From NCBI GenBank assembly GCA_030248195.1, contig JASAND010026798.1, positions 124,001 through 188,000 on the forward strand: a stretch of DNA of 64,000 nt, given 5' to 3'. The notes beneath the pieces are model-generated. The model was not told the DNA's origin, did not search any database, and saw only the letters and a list, made by a program, of their open reading frames with translations. Origin of the DNA: Trissonchulus latispiculum. Taxonomy: Eukaryota > Nematoda > Enoplea > Enoplida > Ironidae. This document shows positions 39,712 through 50,820 of the stretch, one piece after another. The position numbers and the translations under genes are program-made. The stretch's first letter is position 1. Each line of letters opens with the position of its first letter.

Positions 39712-42700
39712 ATTCCCGGGCTACTCAGCCAAGAGGCTATATGAGGGCGCTAACCTTTGTCTCTCCCCATCAGTCATAGCTAGTATGACTCTAGCTTCGT
39801 TGCCTGAATGCTGTCCCACAATGGGAAGCTGGAGCAGACACCTTCTTGGCCTTTCGGCTCCGATAGTAAAGACATCGATTAACTGCTCATGTTCAGGTAT
39901 TAACACAGTCCACTGATAAGAATGAACTCTGTTCGGAAAAGCTTCTCTCGAAAGTGGAATAGTACTCTCCTTTTTTGTGCAGTCGTCTCGTGAGAATACG
40001 AAACGTGAAGATTTTGAAATGGTAAAGTTCTGAAAACCAGTGTAGAATTCTCGAATCTTGCCATACAATCCTTATGCATTGACGTACACCTGACCATATG
40101 TTTGTTTATTTATGTATTTTCAGAGTGTCGCCAGACGTGCACCTGCAGTACCTGAGAAGCTGGGTCAAGTATCAAAGTCCGTTCGTCTATCCAGTACTCC
40201 GTTGGGGCAGTCATCTCAGGATAACAGGAAACGTGCTGATGTTGAAATGGTAAATGGCAATAGGATTGGTTTACGTTAACTGCGTTGGCTGTTGACACAC
40301 CCACGCCATATTGGACCAACTGCTGTATTTTTGCTGACCAACTGCTGACTAGGCAAAAATTTGTGTGCAGGGAAGTCTGGCTAAGATATTTGTCCAAGAT
40401 TTGGCCTTAGGCCTATACCCGAGTTTTTTTTTAAATTTTCCTCTAACGCGTTTTGGACAGGTTTGTGGAACAAAATGTACTCGATACGGTGATACTGCAA
40501 AATGGTTCAAAATTGAAAGTAACGAAGACCCTCCAATATGGGGTATCATTCGAAAGCTCTCATGAAGTGGATAAAAGGTTGTAATAGAGCCAAAGCTCCT
40601 AACTGCATGCAAACTGAGTTATGTCCCTTGATAAGAGAAAAAGTAACAGCGGCAACCCATTCATGCCCAATTTGCTTGTCTCTATTTATGTTATTATAGA
40701 AGGGAGGTAGAGGAACGGTTCCGGGAAGAGAGCTGAGAGGTAGCCTAGCTACTGGGATCCCTGCCACTTCTTCCAGACCAGTCACTTCTTCCAGACCAGT
40801 CACTTCTTCCAGACCTGCCACTTCTTCCAGACCTGCCACTTCTTCCAGACCTGCCACTTCTTCCAGGCCTGCCACTTCTTCCAGACCTGCCACTTCTTCC
40901 AGGCCTGCCACTTCCACTGTTGCTACGACACCACCTCGTCATGAACAGGAGACGATCTCTAAAGCTGTACGGTTATAACTTCTGTTTAATGGCTTATTTT
41001 GATTTCTTGTAATGGAGTTTAGAATTCTCTGGACAAATCTTATCGTTGTGACCATTTTCCTGTTCCGTTACGTTTTCTGTGACGTGGATTTGATTATCGT
41101 GCTAAAACCGTCGAAGCAGCTTTTGGTTGGTCTTTTCTGATTAGGTTAGTTTGGATTGGACGGGAGCACTCAACTTCATTTTTATTCAATTATAGTATGG
41201 TGGCGGTACTGCGAACCCCATAAGAAGACAGATAGCGGAGAGCCAAGCTCCTGGCATCCCTGCATTTTCTTCCATGCCAGAGTCGCCCAGTGTTCCCATG
41301 ATGACACCACCTCGTCGTAGAGAGGCAATGACCTATGGCTTGTCTGATACAGAGGTGGTAGGTTACATATGTTATGTGTTTGGCGTTCATTTATGGTTCT
41401 GGATTTATTTGTTTATATATTTATTTAGTCCGCGAAAAAGTGGGGGTGGTGCGGAGAGTGGGAGGAGCCTGTCTCCTCCATGTAGTGAGGCGTATAGCCT
41501 GTCTTCTACATGGACAACTGCTATAACTAAGCTAAAAAATGTTCAAAAATTAAAAAAATTAACATCTAGCTGCTAAACTGTAACCTTGTTTGTTCAGGAA
41601 ACGTACAGAGACGACGATTACTACTGTCGCGAAACAGAAGCTGATCCTGAGCCAGGGAGTATCCGCCAAAATTGGAGGACTGCCAGATCCAAAATTGTAA
41701 TTAGTCTTCTATTAGATAGGCTGTTTTATATTTTCTGCAGTAACTGTAACTTCTGTTGGCATTATGTATTGGATACCAAACTCGACACGTACAATTTTGC
41801 GCACATAATCTGCGCAGGATCTGCGTCTGCGCAGCTTCTGCGCAGTCTTGTTTTATACGGTCATTCGACCATTTTCACTCATATTATAGGGGTCGCTACC
41901 GCGACCCCTATGATGGCCATATGGGATCGAGGATTGCCGATTAACAGGCATTCAAGCCTCGTCCCTAGTGGATAGGTCGCATTCATTCAACCGCACACGG
42001 AAGATTAATAACTGCATTTTGACCTATTTGGAAGAAAGCCATACTGATCATTTGTAATTATGTTTTCAGCAATCAATGGTAATTAAGTTTATGTTTGTTG
42101 TTTCAGACTTCTCCTGGAAAATCTCCACGTAAAACAGTCGGCCTAAGGACAATGCCAAAACGGGGTGTTTCAAGCCCTGCTAAGCGTCTCAATAAGAAGG
42201 CAAGACATGAAGAACAAGCAGCTCAGCATGATGTATGTAATGAAGTATATAATGAAAAGTAATGAAATGAACGAGTAATGAAAGAATGAAAGACGAGTAA
42301 TGAAAAAGTTGTAATTGGGTTGAGGCCTGAAAATGCACTCATTTTGAGTTATGAGACGAAAAATGGTCAGAAATGGCCAAAATGGCTCAAAATTGAAAGC
42401 AGCGGAAACCGCCTAATATGGTGCTCATTCGAAAAGTCTCGGTGAGTAGATAAAAAGTTGTAATAGGGCCAAGTCGTCAAAATAACTTATTAATGCATTA
42501 TGTTGGTCTTTTTTCGTTTAGTTTTATTGGAACATTTTTGAGGCTGCGGAATTTCTTGAAGAAGTTTACAACTCTAAATTATTTATTAACACGATGTTGC
42601 ATTGCAATAACACGATTAGCATGTTGTATTGTTCGCCTGTTCAATCAATTTTGTTGACTTTTGTAGATGATTCATTGTTTTTAGACTCAACTACTACCGT

Positions 42701-45700
42701 CTGGTGTTCCCAAAAAGTACGTGGCTCATCTGACGGAACAGTTTCAGTCGCCTTTTAGGGTGGACGAATTTGAAGGAGGGATGGATGATTACTTGCTTGC
42801 GTACAAATTGCTGGTGAAGACCAGCACACTACCATTCAGGCGTCATTTTTATTCAACCTGCCTGCGAGAATTCGCCATCTGTGATACAGCGACTCGGGAG
42901 GTCAGTAAAGTTTTTAAACAGTAAACATTGTGTGAAACCTGTTCAGGTTTACCGAGTTTTTGTGACTTAAAAAGAAAAAGTCATGATGAAAAAACTAAAT
43001 TTTTTGTGACTTTTTCGAATGTTTGTGGGTGTTTGTGTACAAACTGCTAAAAATAGCTAAAATGACTAATTTCAGGTGTTTTAAGCTTAAATAGCGAAAA
43101 TTTAGTCAAAAATCGGGCGAAGGCGGATTAATTTTTGAAAATTGAGGGTTGGTAAAATTTTTTAATTTTGGGATTATGGGGGGCGGGCGGAATTTACGGG
43201 AGAACCCCGCGAATGGGGCGTGGGGGCGCCGAATGGGGGCCGGCAATTCTACACACTTGTCGGGTGTCAGTGGATTTGGCTGGCACTGCTAAACGTTGCA
43301 AAATGTCAACCGCGGACCACTCTTCAGCGAACAGTAATTTGCGTGAATCGGTCTGCGTCTGCAGTTAACTGACAGCTGCTGTATTTGCTGCACTACCCGC
43401 TTAATTCGTGTTGCTTAAGGGGGCGCTTGCATTATCGGGATTATAGATATAAAATTCAGACCGACAGTTCAATTTTAAAGAAATCCAAACTAAACTTACT
43501 TTGGTTGGCGGGGCATCTTTTGACAAAATTTGGGCAACGCAGACCACGTGCTTGGCTAGCCAGCCACCGGTATGGCTTAAAATTTCGAAATTTTATTAAA
43601 GCCGCAAACAACAACGTCTTCTTCTTCTCTCCGGGCACCAATGGTCTTCCCATTATATCAGGCGGTCTCCGTAGAAACCGCACTCCCTCAGAAAATTTGC
43701 CACCCTGACAGGATCAGCGGCAAGCATCCCAGTTTCGGCTCCAGTACCCAAGGTTTGTAGACGGATTTGGGTAAGGGCAGGGCATTTCTCCAGTAGGTGT
43801 TGTGGGGTTTCTTCTTCTTCTCCGCACCGAGGACAAAGAGGACCCCGGTTATCCAGGTTGAAGCGATGTCTGTAGGAGGCCAGGTAGGGTCAGTGGCCGT
43901 GGGAGCGAAGCTGAGCGAAAGTTCTGCGCTCCAAACGGCTCAGACCAATTTCCTCGTCTCGCCTTGCCCCCACCCCAGTGATAGTTCAAAGTTTCCGCGC
44001 TGGCTAACTGACTGTTTCCAAGTGTCAGTCATAGTTCTGATGACCGCCTTGGCCGTTTTAAGGTCTATAGGGACATTGTCTTGGGCCAGTCCGGATCCAG
44101 TTTTGGCAAGCGGATCGACCTGTTCATTTCTGTCTAGGCTACAGTGGCTTGGCACCCACTGGAACCGGACAGTTTTGCCGGCAAAAGTTAGAGAACCTGG
44201 GTTTTCTTTAGTGGGGGGGGGGGGGGGGGGCCCCCCCCCCCCCACTTTTCGGGTTCCCCCCCACTCGACCCCTTCCCCCCCCCACTCGCCCCTCCCACTT
44301 TTTTGGGCTTCCCCACCCCACTCACCCTAAGGTACCCAGAAAATGTCAAATTTTTAGGAATTTTGGTCAAAATTGGTCTATTTTGGTACTCAAACTCAAT
44401 TTTTGAGCACTTTTCTGTTGTTGTGTTCTGAACAACAACGTCGACGAATGCACTAGGTGAAAGAGCATAAAAAGCCCGTTACAACGATGTGCATCTCTCC
44501 CTCTTGTGTAAGCCGCAAGCTAGCATTTAGCACCAGCTACCTATGCTGAAAGTTTGAAATAGATTCGTTGGAAAATATACTCAGCAGGAGAACCGTTCCC
44601 GGTAATGCTGCAAGCGCCCCCTTAAATGCTTTTTCTATGTAAGTGTTCTATTTTGTACTCTAAATTTCTTCTTTTTAAGAGTATCCTGTTCGACGATGAG
44701 GCCAGGAAACATTTCGTATCATCATGTGATGTCGTTGCCAGATCCACTTATGCTTACGCCGAGAAGTCTAATTCCAAACACGCTGCAGCTTCCCGTCGAG
44801 GTGTCAATATGCCTATCAGACCGTATGTAACACAGGATCGGGCCAACGCTAGGCTTGCTGAGATACCTGGACTGATGGCGGACTTACAGCGCAACATCGA
44901 GCGGGCAACTGCCGACTTGAAATGCCCTATTTCTGAGGAGTCCAAGGCCCATTTGCGTGCTACATTAGTTAAACTCAATGAGAAAATGAAACGTTTGCAT
45001 GATGAACGTGAAGCTCTATCATCACGTCTCTCAGACGCTAGGAGGAAGCAGGTGATTTTTGTTATTTTCGTGGGCTTGTGATTATGATCTAATAGCACAT
45101 AGCACTTAAACGCGCCCATGCTTAGTTCTATTTAAGAGTTCGAAGGACCCAGGGTTTGGAAGGGGGGACGGGGGGGGGGTGGAGTCCACAGAAGTTGAGG
45201 AATTTTTGTATTTTTGTATTGAAAAGTTTTGTGAATATAAATTCCAATTTCTCGCTAATTGTTCAGTCATACAGCTGGAAAAAGCTCTCCAGTTTTTTCC
45301 GAAGTGGAGGCAGAGAAATCGGCAAAATTGCGAACCGTTTTCAGAAGCCCTGTTTATTTGCTTAGAGTTTTGTTACCGCAGTCATGAAACCTTGCTGTTT
45401 GATGCTGCAGTTTTACAATAAGTCAAATATACACCCAAAGACAGTATGATTGTTTTGCATGAGTGATTTCGTATATGCTTAATGAATTTGTAAGTATATA
45501 TGTAAATGAGAATGCAGATAGTGCTCTTGCCACTGAGCTACAGCAATATTTTGGAGCTTTTGCCAATCACGCAAAAGCGATAATAATCAATGTATACCAC
45601 CCTTAAATGCCTATTTTTTACACTATGCCGGTAATGATCTTTTGTTGGAATTTACAAAAATTTTCCAGCTTCTGGGCAGCTCTGCCCTGCAGACCCCCCA

Positions 45701-48700
45701 CATATATACCTCTGAGAACTTCAGCATGCTCTGTTGGCACGTATATACGTAAGTGACGCGAAAAAAGCTTGGCAAGAGCGAATACCGAGGTGATTTTGAA
45801 AAATCAGGTTAGATGTTAAAATTTTTTGAATGTGCCCCCCTGGAAATTGTTTTCTGGCTACGCCACTGATTAGACATCACAATGTGATGATCATCACCCG
45901 AAGGTGCAAAGTGTTAACCAGGAAACTGGCCCCGTAAGGTTGGTCAAAAACAACTCAACCAAGTTGCCAGAAGGAGGCTCAAAGCCTGGTCGACGTCACG
46001 ACGGATGACGTCTCCTCCTTTTTAAAAAGAACACCGTCAGCCTTGGCGTTACCATATCGGGCGGCTAAGCGGCAAGACACCTTTGCAGCGGGCTGCTAAG
46101 CGGCCTTTGCACCAAAGTGAGACGACCTCAAAGTGTGCTGTTCAAGGATAAAGCCTAATACGGCTGGAAGCACAGCGATTGAGTTCGCACTGTACTCCCA
46201 TAGTGTGTGCCATAATAATAGCAAAAAATTTTCGTTTCGCTACCCCAGAAAGATCTAGACCCCTTGAACCCCCGCCCTGGGTGCGGGCCTGCGTACATGT
46301 AAAATGTCAGGTCGGTGGTCCATGAATTTCTATAGTTCCGATCCGATGGATTTCAAAACCCAAAGTTTAGTAAGTTGCAGAGCTGAAATCGGCTAAAACG
46401 GAAAACTCTGTTTGATTGCTTTTACTTACATTTTACACTGTCGTTAACGCCTTAATTGTTTATGAATTTTAGGAGGGCAAGTATTTTTCGCGTAAAGCAA
46501 ATAAGTCCAGCAACAAGTCATCCGTCTACGACTTCGAGGACAGTGATGATCGAGAATGGCTCAGTGATCACGATGAAGTGTCAGATGATTATTTGTCAGA
46601 GCATAAGGTATTTTTCATTATTCTAATTATTCATAGACAGTTATAGGCAGGCTTGCTATCGAAGGTATATATATACCTTAAATTATTGGGTTGCCGCTTT
46701 TTCACAAAAAGGCAACCCTTTGTGTTAGGTATGTCCGTTATTATTTATTCTCCGGATTCTTGTCCCCCCCCTCTAACTTTTGATTGGCTGGACCGATCCG
46801 GCTGAAATTTTCAGGGGGAGTTGGGGGTGCCTAAAGTGCTCCCGGAAGCGCGGGCGGTTCGGTACTTCCCGGATTCCGGGAATGGCGAATCCCGGAATTT
46901 TTCAAAATGGTAAGGGAGGACCAAGGGAAACGTAAAAATTTTTTGTCTCCGATTTTGCTCAAAAGTTGGTCATAGGGTAATTTGACCACGCTGGTTTCGA
47001 AACTGAAATCGAAATTTCCGGAAATTTTACGGATTTCGAGATATTGGACCCGGAAAATTCCGGATTTTGAAAAATTTCTCCAAAAGTGGTCGATATGGTA
47101 CTCAAATGAAAGAGCTCGGCGAGCTGAACAACTTTCCTTCTTACGACATTTTCCGGAAATGCGCCTAGCGAAAGTTAGAGCCGAAAAACTGAAAATCCGG
47201 GAATTCCCTTTGAAAACCCGGATTTTCGACCAAAAAATTTGTTGTTGCCGATTTTGCTGAGAAGGGTTCGCCATAGACTAATTCGATGGCGCTGATTTCG
47301 AAGCTGAAACAGAGGTTTCCGGAAAATTTACGGATTTCGTGGTACTCGACACGGAAAATTGACTTGTTTATAAGAGGAAAAATGACAGCGGCAGGCAACC
47401 CATTCATGCCAATTTGCTTGTTATAATTCGGTGTGTTGGTCCATTAGGCAAGTAACGGGAACAGATCTAAGGATACAACGGTATATACTTCCATTGCTTC
47501 AGCGGCCGGCGACAGTCCTTATGGAATTATTAGTTAAATGGAGAATCTGTCCGTCCGTACGGAGAAATGTACAGCAAGCATCAATTCAATAGTTTCTCGG
47601 CGGAAAAGTTTGCCTCCATTTTACTTCAGCCTTTAAATGCCCTTAATAATGTCTTTGTTGTAGGAAACACCTCGTGGTGCTTCGTCTAGACACCGAGTGC
47701 CGTCGTCCATGTCACGGACTGCTCGGGCACTATCACAGGCCACCATAAGTTCTCCTGTTGTAACCTCAACTGGTATTCAGCCAACTGTCACAATGCCGTC
47801 GTATCCCGTGGCTGCTCCATGGCCGTCGTATGTGCTAAATACATCATCGTCTGTTGCTAGTTATCCAGGGCAGCAACTGTATCTCTCTGTTCCGCTGCCC
47901 GATGGGAGCTTGGAGTTGCAGCCAGTGTCAATTTTCCAGCAACCAGTTCCTACTACTGCCATTGTTGTGGCGACAACTCAGGCTAGTCTTCCGGACACTC
48001 CTGCGTCGCGGACAATCTCCTCCACAAGTGTGACGCCAAATACTACGGACCAATCTCAGCTGGAGAACATCTCGAATGTGTCGGCAATAGGGAACTCGTC
48101 GTCGAATGCACCGTCGGACGATCAACAGGGGCAAGACGATTATGCCGATGATGTGTTCTCAGATGGATTGCTGAGCTCTGAAGTTGATGTGGCGGCGACG
48201 GATGAGCTGCAGGAGCTGTGTAGAAGTATTGATCCGAACAAGGCTTTCCCAGCCGGATCGATGCAAGGAGATGTCCCGGTAAACTCCAATGGTGAGAGTG
48301 GTCAGCGAGCTGTGTCAGGTGATGGGCAGGATCCTGAAACTCCTACACCGGGCTTCCGCTCTGAATCTCACTTCGCTGGGGATCCCACGACTGACGAACC
48401 TGCCGTCATTTCGCCAGGGACCGACAGTGTTATGGGTCCCCCTGGTCGTCCGTCAGGTGCCGTCACTCATTCTTCGGCTACTGACGATCCCGTCTCTCGG
48501 TCAGAGACTGGCTCGGCTGAGCTAGTGTCAAACGCCTACATGGATTCAGCTGGCGGAGAGCTGTGTACTGCTGGCTTCCGCTCTGAATCTCACTTCTCTG
48601 GGGATCCCACGACTGACGAACCTGCTGCCATTTCGCCAACTGTGCAAACGTCCTCACATGGGACCGCCCGTGTTATGGGCCCTGGCCGTATATATGAAAC

Positions 48701-49886
48701 AGCAGAATCTTTGTCAGAAAGCTCCATTGCGGATCTATCCTCCAAATTGCCAGCGATCCCAACACCAATGAAGTCAATGGATGCTGATACCGTAAGCGAA
48801 TCCCAGCTCTCGCCCATAACATTTGATTGATTTTGTCTTATTCTTTGCTGTTATACCATGAAGCTGAATTTCCATTTGTTTCGATTACCAAAGTAGCGGG
48901 GGCGCTATGATTATTCCTTGAAGTTTAAGCACTTAGGAAATATATACGTAGGAATAGACATCAACTTTTCGATTCTAAAATGCGGTTAATTTTAAGCCAA
49001 TTTTAAAGCTTATTATATGTAATTCTATGCGGTGACGAAATTGTATTGCATTGTCTTGCATCTGTTTCTTTTCAACTTGATTCAGCTTATTTTTGGAACC
49101 TGAAGCTGTTTCGAAACTACTTTACCGGTTTTGTAATACTCTGGTTTTTGCTTTCCTATTTAGTTTATTTACAAGCATTTAATTTGTCATGTATTTAATT
49201 TGCCAATTTGCCTGTATAATGAATCTTACGGCCCTTCATACAGGCCCTTATGGCCCTGTATGTCTACTTTTTCCAATACAATTCTCGAACCTATTGCATT
49301 GACGCTACAAACACTGAACAACATCGTGCTCGCTAACATCAACCATAGCATGCGGGGAAATCTTAAACCTGAACAGGGGCTTATTCTAGTGTTGATGGGG
49401 TGGGGGTCAAACCCTTCCCCCAAAATCGTTCCCCCCCCAAAAAAAATCGCCCCACCTCAAAAAAGTGGGCGCCCCTTTTGGTACCAAATTTTGCAGTGAA
49501 AAAATCGCTCAGAATGCAAAATTTTCAACAATTTTCCGGCTTCGCCGCAGATTTTTACTCAATTGTTGCCCTTAACACTAAATCTGCTTATTTGTGCTAT
49601 AAAAATCAACTGTTATAGACTATAACAGTTATAGTATATGCCAGAAAAATTAATAGCGCTATTTTTAGCATATTTTTCAAAAAATGTTGGCTCCCCAAAA
49701 TTCCTTGCCCCTCGGACTTTTTGGGGGGCCCCCAAGGACCCCCCCCCCAAGAATCCCTAGAATAAGCCCAGCAGCTAGGGTAATTCACCTCACACAATGT
49801 TTTTCGCTGTAAGAGAAATAGAACCGGGTGAAGAACTCCTTTATGACTACGGCGATCGAAGTGAAGAGGCAATGGCATTCACGTGG

Positions 49887-49984
<98 letters not shown>

Positions 49985-50732
49985 GGTAAATAAACTAAAC
50001 AGGCTGGCAAAGTTTGAGCTGTAGTATTGTCAGTTATTTGTTATGTTTGTTATTTGTAGATTATTGAGTTGTCTACCCGATGTTTCCAGATTTTTCAAAA
50101 TGTGTGGCAAGAGACTGTCGATTTGTCGATAAACAATGTTTCGCTTGAGGACGTTTTTCTGCACTGTCTTGCCGTTTGGCAATCTTTATGCCACCAGAAA
50201 CCATTCCGTTTATTGTAAGTTAAACTTTCTTCGCGTGCAATTGCAAATGCACTCGTCTGGATGGTAGAACATTTTGTGTAAATTCTGGAAACATTAGGAT
50301 CTTTGTTTATGCAGTTTTAATTGTTTTGATCTACTTTTACGTACATTCCATGTTTCGTCACCTGAGAAGCAGAAAGTGCTAAGTAACGTTTTTGCACTTT
50401 TGAGATATGGCCGTTCAAAGTTTTCGTTCTTTTGCAAATTAACAGTGCTACTTAGGAAAATACATTCTTCGGTGTTAGTAGTCTATTGATGATAGAATTT
50501 TATCTGCAGTTGCAGTAAAATATTTTGAATTAAGCATGTCAAACTGGCGTAACTCGAAAAAATGCACTTAGTACTTTTTGGCTCGCAGTTACAAAATTTC
50601 GATTTTTAGTGTTGAAATGACGCACTTAGACTATTTTTGCCTCAAGAAAACATGCGTACTTGTATTTTTATTGGAAATTTTACCTTGAATAAAAGGACTG
50701 TGCTAAGTAACATGAATTTGCTGTAACTTTTC

Positions 50733-50820
<88 letters not shown>

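Noticed and set aside
39288..39779. 163-codon frame ending in poly-Cys
   Set aside because: It reads through a dispersed repeat also present at 46.9-47.3 kb, real exon 3 in another frame and a (TTG)n tract.
40546..40942. Minus-strand frames with GLEEVA or GRSGRS repeats
   Set aside because: They are shadows of the exon 5 PATSSR coding minisatellite on the plus strand.
43285..43364. Exon-like segment in intron 9 (DLAGTAKRCKMSTADHSSA frame) with acceptor GGTGTCAG and donor GTCTGC
   Set aside because: Its 80-nt length breaks the phase 0-0 frame between exons 9 and 10, and the main chain is complete without it. It could be an alternative exon but has no support.
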